DNA of 19,954 bases from PVC group bacterium (GCA_003565095.1 PXDI01000254.1:1-19954); one strand, 5' to 3'; shown: positions 1-8,289, counted from the stretch's first letter. Numbers and translations: made by a program. The notes: generated from the letters alone by a model not told the origin.

Positions 1-46
1 GACTCGGCGGAAAAATCTGTTATTTTTTGCGCATCCTTCCGCGTAA

Positions 47-120
<74 letters not shown>

Positions 121-123
121 ACC

Positions 124-1461
124 TTAATAGCAATCGTTCTGGGTAAGTTCGTCGGGAGCGGTTGATTCCGCAGCCTTGCACAGTTGTTCGTAGAGTTCAT
201 TGAAGCAGGCGCCGAAGGCTTCGATGACCGCGGGATCAAACTGCCGCCCGCTTTGTTCTTTTATAAGCTTACGTGCGGTATCCGCCGAAATCTCCTCGCT
301 GTAAACACGTTTGGTACGCATGGCGTCAAAGGCGTCGGCAACGGCCACAATTCTTGCGCTGAGCGGAATTTCCTTTCCCGACAATCCGCGCGGATAGCCG
401 CTCCCGTCAAACGACTCATGGTGGGACCATGCAACTTCGGCGGCGTCAGCATAGGCAGGAAACGGCTGTAATAGATGATATCCGGCTTCCGTGTGGGTTT
501 TCATGACAGCCATTTCCTCATCACTCAGCCCGCCAGGTTTCTGCAGAATTGCGTCAGGAATGGCGATCTTGCCGATATCGTGAAAGAATGCCGCACGGCG
601 GATAGCTTCCGCCCGCATCTCCCCCAGCCCCATCTGGCGGGCAATCATAAAAGCATACCGGCTGGTCTCGCGGGCATGGTGCGCATAGCCGCTGTAGTGC
701 ACATTGCAGGCACTGGTTAATGTGCGTAACTGGCGCGTGGCGGCTTCCGACATGCTCATCCGGTTGCCGCTGGATTCACGAATGTCTAAAATTTCATCCC
801 GCCGCTCCGGCAGATACTTCTCGGTAGCAAAATCTACGGGGGCCTGAATACCGGCAAGCAGGTTGCCGATTAATTCCGCCTGGCTCAATATGTCGTAAAG
901 ATCGCGCTGAACATGTTCCGGATCTGGATGACCTTGTTCCAAAGCCTGTTGTAAAAGGCGTGCACGCACGGTTATCACAGTCAAGGGCTGGTTAAGGTGG
1001 TGCTGCAAGGCTCCGGAAAGGGCACGCACCGCATCGCGTTTATGATTGCGCTCAATCTCCGCCGCAGCAGTATGATCATCAGTGACGTCATCAATAACTA
1101 TCACAAACAGATCTGATTCTGTGGCGCTGTTGATGATTTCAAAACAGCACTGGCGTGGTTCTCCGCGGCTGTCTCTGATTGTAGTGCTGTTGGCGCTGTT
1201 GTGTTCCGGCGCATCCAAAAGCTTGCGAAAGAACTCCTCTGTCATTTCCGGAAACAACGCAAACAGCGGGCGGTCAAGAACGTCTGTGAATTCGCTAATG
1301 CCAAGAAAATCAACCATTCGGCGATTAACCCTCACAACAGTTCCCGCAGCATCTGTCAGCACAATCATTTGCGGCAAAAGGTCTATCATGTGCTGCAATT
1401 GCTGTTTGGCACGTTGAATAGCAGCCTGGCGGTCATTGTGAGGATTTGTCTGTGTTTGCAT
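124..1461 (-). CDS. PAS / H-box / HD-GYP signalling protein (putative c-di-GMP phosphodiesterase)
   Basis: The product is 445 residues with no membrane segment, so it is probably cytoplasmic. Residues ~20-130 form a PAS sensor domain (LTDAAGTVVRVNRRMVDFLGI). Residues ~145-175 resemble a histidine-kinase dimerisation/H-box (ALQHHLNQPLTVI, candidate phospho-His H154). Residues ~250-420 are an HD-GYP domain with the signature residues intact: HDIGK (H294, D295), the KPG segment, HH at 347-348 and the DGSGYP motif at 352-357. HD-GYP enzymes hydrolyse cyclic di-GMP to pGpG or GMP at a metal site, so the active-site residues suggest a working enzyme; activity itself is inferred. No HATPase domain follows the H-box, which is odd. 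The start is supported by AGGG about 7 bases upstream of the ATG. It may act as a stand-alone regulator, since its neighbours are not signalling genes. Confidence 0.9.
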   Translation of the reverse strand: MQTQTNPHNDRQAAIQRAKQQLQHMIDLLPQMIVLTDAAGTVVRVNRRMVDFLGISEFTDVLDRPLFALFPEMTEEFFRKLLDAPEHNSANSTTIRDSRGEPRQCCFEIINSATESDLFVIVIDDVTDDHTAAAEIERNHKRDAVRALSGALQHHLNQPLTVITVRARLLQQALEQGHPDPEHVQRDLYDILSQAELIGNLLAGIQAPVDFATEKYLPERRDEILDIRESSGNRMSMSEAATRQLRTLTSACNVHYSGYAHHARETSRYAFMIARQMGLGEMRAEAIRRAAFFHDIGKIAIPDAILQKPGGLSDEEMAVMKTHTEAGYHLLQPFPAYADAAEVAWSHHESFDGSGYPRGLSGKEIPLSARIVAVADAFDAMRTKRVYSEEISADTARKLIKEQSGRQFDPAVIEAFGACFNELYEQLCKAAESTAPDELTQNDCY

Positions 1462-1560
1462 GCAACATCCCTGTTTATCGGCAGAAGGAATTAATAACTG
1501 TCAGAACGATATGGTTACGCCGCTTTATAAATCAAGCCTTATTTCTACCAATTAAATAAA

Positions 1561-3012
1561 TCACCAGGCACCTTCGGCAAACACCACCACTTTGACAGTA
1601 TTCAGCAGTATTTTCAAATCAAGCACCCAGTTCTGATTATATAAATAATATACATCCAATATGCACATACTGCGAAAATCAAGCTGACTGCGCCCCGATA
1701 TCTGCCACAGGCATGTCAATCCGGGCCGGCCGGCATGCCGGATATAGTGCCACTGCTCATAATAATTACCAAAATCACGCAACGGCAAAGGACGCGGCCC
1801 CACCAGCGCCATTTCGCCTTTTATGACATTCAATAGTTGCGGTACCTCATCGAGGCTGAAACGTCGCAGCAGCCGGCCGGCCGGGGTGATGCGCGGATCG
1901 CGCTTGATCTTAAACAACCCGGTGCCGGTCTCATTTAATTCTTCAAGTTCACGCTGCTGCCGGTCGGCCCCTAAGCGCATTGTCCTGAACTTGTACATCT
2001 TGAACGGTCTGCGGTCGACACCGATACGCTCCTGCCGAAACATGACCGGCCCGCGATCCGTAATCATAATGGCAACAGCCGCAAGCAACCAGACCGGCGC
2101 CGACAACACCAGCAACACTAAGGCAAACAGCAGATCCAGGGGCCGCTTGACACGCTGATAGCGTTCCGCGCTGCTGATACGTCCGAAATGCACAAGCGGT
2201 GCATCTTCAAGTATATCAAACGGTAAACCGGCATTATGCAGCAAAACATCAATCTTGTCTGACCAGATTTTTACATATACATCATGCTCCCCGGCCCTTT
2301 CCAGCAAAGCCATTATCTGTGAAAGGGAAAGCTCGCGGTCGGCACAAATGACCATGACCGCCCCGCGTGATTCAACCATCTGCATAAGACCATCAAGCCG
2401 CGCACTGAAAGGATGTCCGGCAACCGGAATATAATGCCCGGCCGGCACCAGGCCATGCGGACGGCGTTCACGGATATAATCAATGATATCCGCGGCTGCC
2501 GGGTCTTCGCCATATACCACAACCGGACATAAGTCCATACCGGAACGGCGGCGCAGCCAATCCATAGCAGCTTCAGCGGCAACGCGCAGCAAGGGACAAT
2601 AGACCGTATTCAGCACCAGCATAATAAAAAAGAAACTGCGCGGATGGAATATATTGCGACTGAAATAGAAATAAGCCAGAAAAGTCAGCATGGCGATCAG
2701 GTTTGCGAGCATTATACGCCATGCCGCCGGCCGCCGGTGAAGAAACCGGCGGCAGGCATACAGGTCATGCAACGCATACAGTATTACCAGCAGCACAAAA
2801 CATTGCAAAAGAATCCGCGGGGCGGATAAAAAATAAAACTGCCGGTATAAGAGCATAGCCGGCTCGGGCACCCCTCCGGACATAACCCTTCCCAGCCACC
2901 TGAATAACGCGTCACCGAACACACTGCTGAACCTGAAATAAAGCGCACTGTAGTAGGCGGCCGCCAGCGCACAGAAATCAGCGCACAGCAAAGGCAGCCA
3001 CTGCATCCGCAT
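1561..3012 (-). CDS. Polyprenyl-phosphate sugar-1-phosphate transferase (WbaP/WcaJ-like initiating enzyme)
   Basis: This is an integral membrane enzyme that moves a sugar-1-phosphate from a UDP-sugar to undecaprenyl phosphate, the first step of capsule, exopolysaccharide or O-antigen synthesis. Counting from the ATG used here (483 residues), about four hydrophobic segments come first, then a soluble Rossmann-like region (around VVVYGED), then a last membrane segment. The C-terminal bacterial sugar-transferase domain shows KFRTM (341-345), SLDEVPQL (386-393), VGPRP and GLTCLWQISGR. The reading frame is open back to a TTG at 3108. That start has no ribosome site and would leave only 18 bases to divergent etfB, so ATG 3012 (or 3006) is preferred. 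A GTG at 3057 is a third option. Which sugar is transferred cannot be read from sequence. Confidence 0.9.
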   Translation of the reverse strand: MRMQWLPLLCADFCALAAAYYSALYFRFSSVFGDALFRWLGRVMSGGVPEPAMLLYRQFYFLSAPRILLQCFVLLVILYALHDLYACRRFLHRRPAAWRIMLANLIAMLTFLAYFYFSRNIFHPRSFFFIMLVLNTVYCPLLRVAAEAAMDWLRRRSGMDLCPVVVYGEDPAAADIIDYIRERRPHGLVPAGHYIPVAGHPFSARLDGLMQMVESRGAVMVICADRELSLSQIMALLERAGEHDVYVKIWSDKIDVLLHNAGLPFDILEDAPLVHFGRISSAERYQRVKRPLDLLFALVLLVLSAPVWLLAAVAIMITDRGPVMFRQERIGVDRRPFKMYKFRTMRLGADRQQRELEELNETGTGLFKIKRDPRITPAGRLLRRFSLDEVPQLLNVIKGEMALVGPRPLPLRDFGNYYEQWHYIRHAGRPGLTCLWQISGRSQLDFRSMCILDVYYLYNQNWVLDLKILLNTVKVVVFAEGAW

Positions 3013-3051
3013 GCCACCGGCACGACTGCCTGATTTTTTATGTCTTCGCTC

Positions 3052-3080
3052 TTGCACAACCGCCCCACTTAGGCTATTTT
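3052..3080 (+). promoter_or_regulatory. Candidate sigma70-type promoter of etfBA
   Basis: TTGCAC (3052-3057) and TATTTT (3075-3080) are separated by 17 bases, giving a predicted transcript start near 3087 and a leader of about 40 bases before etfB. It lies inside the longest possible reading frame of the divergent sugar transferase, which is one reason to prefer the shorter start of that gene. It was identified by eye only. Confidence 0.5.
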
Positions 3081-3126
3081 CACCCGTGTTTTGTTTTTTA
3101 TTTAACAACTATCAGAGGGTTATTAT

Positions 3127-3918
3127 ATGCATTTTGCTGTCTGTATCAAGCAGGTACCTGACACAACTGATGTCCGGATTGATCCCAAGACCAATACACT
3201 CATGCGCGAAGGAGTGGCTTCCATCATCAATCCTTTCGACGTATATGCCATCGAAGAAAGCATCCGGCTGAAGGAAAAATACGGCGGAACGGTAACTGTA
3301 TTGACTATGGGTCCCCCGCAGGCCGAGGCGGCCCTGCGCGAAGCGCTGGCCATGGGAGCCGATAATGCGGTGCTTATCTCCGACCGGGCTTTTGCCGGAA
3401 GTGACACATGGGCCACCAGCTATACATTGGCCATGGCGTTACGCAAACTTGAAGATGTTACCCTTGTACTGTGCGGCAAGCAGGCTTCAGACGGCGATAC
3501 CGCACAAGTCGGCCCCGGCATTGCAACCCATCTTGACTGGCCGCAAATCACTTATGTGCGGAAAATCGAAAATGTTGAAAGTGATAAGATTACCGCGGAA
3601 CGGCTGCTGGAAAACGGTTACGAAGTTGTTGAATCTGAACTGCCCTGCCTGCTTACTGTGGTAAAGGAAATCAATGAGCCGCGCCTGCCGTCACTGAAGG
3701 GCAAAATGCGCGCCAAGAAGGCTGAGATTGCCGCCTGGAATGCAGCGGCAATCGAAGCCGAACCGGCAAAACTCGGCTTAGACGGTTCGCCGACCAAAGT
3801 CGTAAAAATATTCACACCTGAACCGCGTTCCGGCGGACAGATGCTGGAAGGGGATCCGGAGGATGTGTGCCGTGAGCTGGTGGCGGCGCTCAAAGACGTC
3901 GTGCTGGGCTGCGTTTGA
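3127..3918 (+). CDS. etfB: Electron transfer flavoprotein beta subunit
   Basis: The product is 263 residues, the usual family length. It opens with the typical N-terminus MHFAVCIKQVPDTTDVRIDP. It also has the conserved nucleotide-binding stretches around VLTMGPPQAEAALREALAMGAD and LVLCGKQASDGDTAQVGPGIA, and the EINEPRLPSLKGKMRAKK segment near residue 180. EtfB pairs with EtfA to form a cytoplasmic FAD-containing heterodimer that accepts electrons from acyl-CoA or other dehydrogenases. In bifurcating ETFs the beta subunit holds the second, bifurcating FAD where AMP sits in classical ETFs. The start ATG follows GAGGG about 7 bases upstream. etfA starts 33 bases downstream on the same strand, so the two are almost certainly co-transcribed. 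No acyl-CoA dehydrogenase gene lies beside them. Confidence 0.95.
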   Translation: MHFAVCIKQVPDTTDVRIDPKTNTLMREGVASIINPFDVYAIEESIRLKEKYGGTVTVLTMGPPQAEAALREALAMGADNAVLISDRAFAGSDTWATSYTLAMALRKLEDVTLVLCGKQASDGDTAQVGPGIATHLDWPQITYVRKIENVESDKITAERLLENGYEVVESELPCLLTVVKEINEPRLPSLKGKMRAKKAEIAAWNAAAIEAEPAKLGLDGSPTKVVKIFTPEPRSGGQMLEGDPEDVCRELVAALKDVVLGCV

Positions 3919-3951
3919 TTTTCAGGCTAATAATACAATCGAGGAATAATC

Positions 3952-5157
3952 ATGGCGGATGCTATAAAGGTTCTTGAAGAAACATGTGTGGGCTGCGGCT
4001 TGTGTGTAAAAGCATGCCCTTTCGGTGCAATTGAAATGGACAACAGGCTTGCACGGATTGACCTTGCAAAGTGCACACTCTGCGGTGCCTGCGTTGATGC
4101 CTGCAAGTTCGATGCGATAGAAATGCGCAAAGCCCAGCCGGAAACCGGCATTGATTTTGCCGCCTATAAGGATGTCTGGGTATTTGCCGAACAGGTTGAC
4201 GGGCAGGTTCAGTCAATCGCGTTTGAATTGCTGGGTGAAGGCCGCAAACTGGCCGACGATCTTGGCATGCGGTTATGTGCGGTGTTGCTGGGCTCAAACA
4301 TCGAAACCGCGACCAATGAACTCATCGAGCGCGGTGCCGACCTTGTTTATGTAGTTGACCGGCCGGAGCTTGAGCATTTTGTCGATGAACCCTATGCTGC
4401 GGTTCTGATTGAAATGGTGCAGCGCCATAAGCCGAACATCTTCCTGTGCGGAGCCAGTACGATCGGCCGCAGTCTTGTGTCGCGCGTCGCGGTATCAGTT
4501 AACGCCGGATTAACCGCTGACTGCACCGGATTGACAATTGATCCGGAAACAAAAAACCTGTTACAAACCCGCCCGGCATTCGGCGGCAATATCATGGCAA
4601 CCATTGTTTCCCCCAATCATCGGCCGCAAATGGCTACAGTACGTCACAAGGTGATGAAAGAGGCTGATCCGCAACCCGGCCGTACCGGCGAGAAATTAAT
4701 CGAGGAAGTCGCGGCGGAAATCCTGAAAAGCCGCACAAAACGGCTCAGTTTTGTGCCGGAAGAAGAATCAACGGTAAATATTGCCGAGGCCAACATTATC
4801 GTCAGCGGCGGCCGCGGCATGCAGAAACCGGAAAACTTTGAGATGTTGCGTGAACTGGCGGAAGTTATCGGAGGCGGGGTGGGAGCTTCGCGGGCCGCCG
4901 TTGATGCAGACTGGATTCCCTATTCACACCAGGTGGGACAAACCGGCAAGACTGTCTGCCCGAAAATATACATAGCTTGCGGCATCAGCGGCCAGATCCA
5001 GCATCTGGCGGGTATGTCCTCGGCAGATATAATCGTGGCCATCAACCGCGATCCCGATGCCCCGATCTTCAAGATGGCGACCTATGGGATCGTCGGGGAT
5101 CTCTTCAAAATTGTGCCGATGCTTACCCAGCATTTCAAGAAGATGCTTGGAAAATAG
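3952..5157 (+). CDS. etfA: Electron transfer flavoprotein alpha subunit with N-terminal 2[4Fe-4S] ferredoxin domain
   Basis: The product is 401 residues, longer than the ~310-330 of classical EtfA because of an N-terminal ferredoxin module. Two complete cysteine motifs are visible: C12, C15, C18, C22 followed by Pro, and C41, C44, C47, C51. The middle is the EtfA alpha/beta domain. The C-terminus is the FAD-binding domain, with GRGMQKPENFEML, GGGVGASRAAVDA, QVGQTGKTVCPKIYIACGIS and the IVAINRDPDAPIF segment. This layout is known from EtfA subunits of anaerobes such as the caffeyl-CoA reductase and lactate dehydrogenase complexes of Acetobacterium, where flavin-based electron bifurcation couples to ferredoxin. 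A bifurcating role here is inferred. GAGGA lies 7 bases before the ATG. The dehydrogenase partner is not in the window. Confidence 0.95.
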   Translation: MADAIKVLEETCVGCGLCVKACPFGAIEMDNRLARIDLAKCTLCGACVDACKFDAIEMRKAQPETGIDFAAYKDVWVFAEQVDGQVQSIAFELLGEGRKLADDLGMRLCAVLLGSNIETATNELIERGADLVYVVDRPELEHFVDEPYAAVLIEMVQRHKPNIFLCGASTIGRSLVSRVAVSVNAGLTADCTGLTIDPETKNLLQTRPAFGGNIMATIVSPNHRPQMATVRHKVMKEADPQPGRTGEKLIEEVAAEILKSRTKRLSFVPEEESTVNIAEANIIVSGGRGMQKPENFEMLRELAEVIGGGVGASRAAVDADWIPYSHQVGQTGKTVCPKIYIACGISGQIQHLAGMSSADIIVAINRDPDAPIFKMATYGIVGDLFKIVPMLTQHFKKMLGK

Positions 5158-5159
5158 AT

Positions 5160-5193
5160 TGACTTAGGTCGCTCATCCGGCAATGATAAGTCA
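5160..5193 (+). repeat. Inverted repeat just after etfA (possible transcript end)
   Basis: TGACTTA (5160-5166) and TAAGTCA (5187-5193) are perfect 7-bp arms around a 20-base loop, starting 3 bases after the etfA stop. No T-run follows, so an intrinsic terminator is doubtful. It could instead be a weak mRNA-stabilising hairpin. Confidence 0.3.
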
Positions 5194-5213
5194 GGATAAG
5201 TGGGTATTGCTTG

Positions 5214-5255
5214 TGGTCAATTGCATATCACAGGCAATTCTTCTATGGTCAATTG
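5214..5255 (+). repeat. Direct repeat TGGTCAATTG x2 in the leader of the exported-protein gene
   Basis: TGGTCAATTG occurs at 5214-5223 and again at 5246-5255, with a 32-base period. The second copy runs directly into the GAGGAGG ribosome site of the gene that starts at 5269. It could be a pair of regulator sites or a local duplication. Function is unknown. Confidence 0.5.
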
Positions 5256-5268
5256 AGGAGGCTAAACA

Positions 5269-6099
5269 ATGAAAGCCGGTTTTGTATTTATTTGCGTGTT
5301 ATTCCTTTCGCTCTCCGTAAACAGTGCCGATGCACAGAATGCCAAACCCCGCATGGTGCTGCTATTCCCGGCGCGGCCGGCACTGGTGCAAACCGCATTT
5401 GATGCGGCATGGCTGCGTCCGGTCGATCTGGTTTCATATGACACAGACCACGCCGGCAACCTGCTCATGTGGCACTGGAATCCCGCTCAGCGGCAATGGA
5501 TTGATTTGCCGGCAGAAGCTTTGCGGAGCAGCCTGCTGATGCGCGAAAAACAGGCGGATGTATTGGTAATTGGCGATGATCCTCAAATTGTAACAGATAT
5601 TCAAGCGGCAACAGTATGGGCCGAATCAGTTGACACCCTGCTGGATCTGAATAAGCTTCCGGTTTTTAACCGCTTGAACAAGTCGCTGCAATTCAGTCCG
5701 CGCGAATGGCGCTGGCTGGCCGAACGGCATGGCCTCCAGTTGCAGGATGTAAATGTTAGCAGAAGGCGCTATGGACGCTGGGGCCCGCCCGGACAGCGCA
5801 CAGAAAAAACACGCCCCGCAATTCTCCCGCAAATTCCGCTTGAGCCGCGCCGCGGCGTGTCACCAAGGTCAAGCATCAGCGTCAGTGAACCGGTTGAAAC
5901 TATTGAATCTGAAGAAATATTGCCGGTTGAAGAACCTCAAGCCGCAAAACCTGAGCCGGCACGGCAGCAAATCGTTATAGAATCACCCATGCCGGATTCT
6001 GGGCCGGAGAAGGGTTCCCGCCGCAAAGATGCGGCGGCCTATCAACCGATTGCTCCTGAAACAGTCCTGGCCGATGACGGGGAAGAAGATATCAAGTAA
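5269..6099 (+). CDS. Exported protein of unknown function
   Basis: I do not recognise this 276-residue protein. Residues 1-22 form a signal peptide (a short basic start, hydrophobic FVFICVLFLSLSV, then an ADA cleavage site before Gln), so the mature protein should be periplasmic. Residues ~27-170 look like a folded domain rich in Trp, with short recognisable stretches such as MWHWNPAQRQWIDLP, VLVIGDDPQIV and the FSPREWRWLAERHGL helix. From about residue 175 the chain turns Pro-, Glu- and Arg-rich, low in complexity and probably disordered. An excellent GAGGAGG lies ~7 bases before the ATG. It sits between etfBA and convergent proA, and the etfA-side gap of 111 bases with a repeated 10-mer suggests its own promoter. 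Nothing in the context fixes its job. Confidence 0.85.
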   Translation: MKAGFVFICVLFLSLSVNSADAQNAKPRMVLLFPARPALVQTAFDAAWLRPVDLVSYDTDHAGNLLMWHWNPAQRQWIDLPAEALRSSLLMREKQADVLVIGDDPQIVTDIQAATVWAESVDTLLDLNKLPVFNRLNKSLQFSPREWRWLAERHGLQLQDVNVSRRRYGRWGPPGQRTEKTRPAILPQIPLEPRRGVSPRSSISVSEPVETIESEEILPVEEPQAAKPEPARQQIVIESPMPDSGPEKGSRRKDAAAYQPIAPETVLADDGEEDIK

Positions 6100-6117
6100 A
6101 GCGCTTACAGCTTTTTT
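6096..6117. terminator. Weak candidate terminator between two convergent genes
   Basis: The 16 bases between the two stop codons contain AAAGC and GCTTT arms around a 7-base loop, followed by further Ts on the plus strand. The opposite strand reads A-rich on one side and GCTTTACTT on the other, so it could end transcripts in both directions. The stem is only 5 bp, so confidence is low. Confidence 0.35.
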
Positions 6118-7372
6118 ACTCACGAATCTGCCCCTTGCCCGCAACGATGTATTTATATGTGGTAAGTTCTTCAAGACCCATTGGACCGCGCGCATGCAGT
6201 TTATCAGTACTGATTCCAATCTCAGCCCCCATACCGAACTCCCCCCCATCGGTAAAGCGGGTAGAAGCATTGATGTAAACTGTTGAAGAATCCACATCCT
6301 GCACAAACCGCTTCTGTGCCTGTTCGTTTTCGGCAATAATCGCATCGGAATGATGTGACCCATATGTATTAATATGATCAACCGCCTCTTCGACTGAAGC
6401 CACCGTTTTTATGGAAAGCACCAGATCAAGCCATTCGTTAGGCCAATCCGCCTCGGTTGCGGCTTCAATCTTCGGCAATATTTTCAAAGTGTTCGCGCAA
6501 CCCTTAATTTTGACGCCGCGCTGTTCGAGTTTTTGCGCCAGCTCCGGCAGGAACACAGGAGCCACCGCCTCATGAACAAGCAGCGCCTCGATGGCATTAC
6601 ACACTCCCGGACGCTGGCATTTTGCGTTCTCTGTAACCGACAAGGCCATTTCAAGATCAGCGCTCTCATCAACATATACATGACAGACGCCTTTATAATG
6701 CTTGATAACCGGAACGCGGGCCTGCTCGGTAACCGCACGAATTAAGGCCTCCCCGCCGCGCGGAATGATCAGATCCACCTTGCCTTCCATCTGCACCAGC
6801 TCCCGGACCGCTTCGCGTTCGGTAAAATCTATCATCTGAATGGCAAATTCCGGCATACCCTTGCGCATCCCACCGGCTTTCAAAGCTGCCGCAATGGCCA
6901 GATTGGAGGCCAATGCCTCCTTGCCGCCGCGCAGAATCACCGCATTGGCGGTTTTGAGACACAGCGCGGAGGTATCCGCAGTGACGTTCGGGCGTGATTC
7001 ATAAACAATGCCGATAACACCGATCGGTACCCGCTGTTTGACAATTTCCAGTCCGTTAGGCCTTATCCAACGGCTGATACGGGTCCCGACAGGATCTTTC
7101 AATGCCGCAACTGAACGCAAACCGCGCGCCATTGAGCTGATCCGTTCATCTGTCAAAACCAGGCGGTCAAGCATCGCATCAGACAGACCGGCCTGCCGGC
7201 CGTTCTCCACATCAACGGCGTTGGCTGCCTTTATGGCTGCTGCCGACTGCTCAATTTCATCTGCCATTGCCATCAAAATGGCGTTTTTACGGCGTGCCGG
7301 CAGACGGGCGAGCTGCTGGGCGGCATCACGCGCACGTAATCCCATTTCCTGTATAATTGCGTGAATATCCAT
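6116..7372 (-). CDS. proA: Gamma-glutamyl phosphate reductase
   Basis: The product is 418 residues, the normal length. ProA uses NADPH to reduce gamma-glutamyl phosphate to glutamate-5-semialdehyde, the second step of proline synthesis, in the cytoplasm. Aldehyde-dehydrogenase-fold hallmarks are visible: PIGVIGIVYESRPNV (116-130), CLKTANAVILRGGKEA (138-153), LIIPRGGEALIR (201-212), and the catalytic cysteine in CQRPGVCNAIEALLVH (C258). The C-terminus has NASTRFTDGGEFGMGAEIGIS and the ARGPMGLEELTTYKY end. AAGGA stands 9 bases before the ATG. proB lies 28 bases upstream on the same strand, so the pair is an operon, and ProB hands its unstable product to this enzyme. Confidence 0.98.
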   Translation of the reverse strand: MDIHAIIQEMGLRARDAAQQLARLPARRKNAILMAMADEIEQSAAAIKAANAVDVENGRQAGLSDAMLDRLVLTDERISSMARGLRSVAALKDPVGTRISRWIRPNGLEIVKQRVPIGVIGIVYESRPNVTADTSALCLKTANAVILRGGKEALASNLAIAAALKAGGMRKGMPEFAIQMIDFTEREAVRELVQMEGKVDLIIPRGGEALIRAVTEQARVPVIKHYKGVCHVYVDESADLEMALSVTENAKCQRPGVCNAIEALLVHEAVAPVFLPELAQKLEQRGVKIKGCANTLKILPKIEAATEADWPNEWLDLVLSIKTVASVEEAVDHINTYGSHHSDAIIAENEQAQKRFVQDVDSSTVYINASTRFTDGGEFGMGAEIGISTDKLHARGPMGLEELTTYKYIVAGKGQIRE

Positions 7373-7400
7373 TCTATTGTTCCTTCCACCGAAACCTGTG

Positions 7401-8213
7401 TCAGACCAGAATCATGGTCCCGACATCCTCGCCGGCTGTAATGCGTTTTAGTATTCCTGCCTTACGGCCATCGGCTATAACAACCGAACATCCCGTTTTT
7501 GTGGCTGATTGTGCAGCGCGCAGCTTGCTTGTCATTCCGCCCTTGGAATGACTTGACGCCACGTCCCGGACCAGTTCAAAAGTCTTCCGGGATATCTTTT
7601 CAATGTATTTAATCCTGCGGGAACGGCCGGTTGCCGGGTTGAGCTCCCGTAAACCGTCGACCGTCGTCAACAGCACCAGCAAATCGGCCCGGATAAGCTG
7701 CACTACCAGAGACGCCAGCAAATCGTTGTCGCCCAAAGCCAGATCCGCGCGAATCTCCTCATCGGCGACAACATCATTCTCGTTTATAATCGGAACCACC
7801 CCGCGCCGCAGCATGTGCTCGATCGTCCGGCGTGCATTGGTCATGCGGACCTTATTGTGGAAATCGGCATGCGTAAGCAGCACCTGACCGACTTTCACAC
7901 TATGCGCCGAAAAGAGCGCGTCGTATCGCGCCATCAGCCGGCACTGCCCTACGGCCGCAGCCATTTGCTGCTCAGGCAACGCAGTGGGACGCGCCTGCAT
8001 ACCCAGCGCCTCCATGCCGGCGGCAATGGCCCCCGACGACACCATCACCACCTCATGGCCCGCTTTTCGCAGCGCCACCACCCCGCCGGTCAAACCGGAC
8101 ATTCGACGAACATCAGGCCGACCGTTGCTCTGTACAAGCACACGACTGCCGATCTTGACCACCACACGGCGTGCATCCTGTAATACCGACCGGTACTTCA
8201 ATGACATTTTCAT
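7401..8213 (-). CDS. proB: Glutamate 5-kinase, short form without PUA domain
   Basis: The product is 270 residues. ProB phosphorylates the gamma-carboxylate of glutamate with ATP, the committed and usually proline-inhibited step of proline synthesis. The amino-acid-kinase fold is clear: VVVKIGSRVLV (17-27), VSSGAIAAG (58-66), INENDVV (143-149), GDNDLLAS (161-168), LLTTVDGL and the SHSKGGMTSKLRAA stretch. The protein stops where the kinase domain ends, so the C-terminal PUA domain of the ~367-residue E. coli type is absent; this shorter form is known in many bacteria. A GGGA lies about 10 bases before the ATG, and MKM gives a second possible start two codons later. It is first in the proBA operon and has its own promoter in the gap facing rpsT. 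Confidence 0.96.
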   Translation of the reverse strand: MKMSLKYRSVLQDARRVVVKIGSRVLVQSNGRPDVRRMSGLTGGVVALRKAGHEVVMVSSGAIAAGMEALGMQARPTALPEQQMAAAVGQCRLMARYDALFSAHSVKVGQVLLTHADFHNKVRMTNARRTIEHMLRRGVVPIINENDVVADEEIRADLALGDNDLLASLVVQLIRADLLVLLTTVDGLRELNPATGRSRRIKYIEKISRKTFELVRDVASSHSKGGMTSKLRAAQSATKTGCSVVIADGRKAGILKRITAGEDVGTMILV

Positions 8214-8260
8214 CTAAAATTATTCCCAGATATTCAACCAAACAGTGATTAATGACGGGT

Positions 8261-8289
8261 AATATAGAAAAGAATGCCGCCGCGTACAA
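8261..8289 (-). promoter_or_regulatory. Candidate promoter of proBA
   Basis: Read on the minus strand, TTGTAC (8289-8284) and TATATT (8266-8261) are spaced by 17 bases. The predicted start near 8254 gives a leader of about 40 bases. The -35 box lies inside a 9-base sequence, GCGTACAAC, that recurs in the divergent rpsT promoter. Confidence 0.55.

Noticed and set aside
1462..1560. Promoter for the HD-GYP gene (TTGATT with CATATC 16 bases later on the minus strand)
   Set aside because: The match is weak in the -10 box, and other equally weak pairings exist in the same gap.
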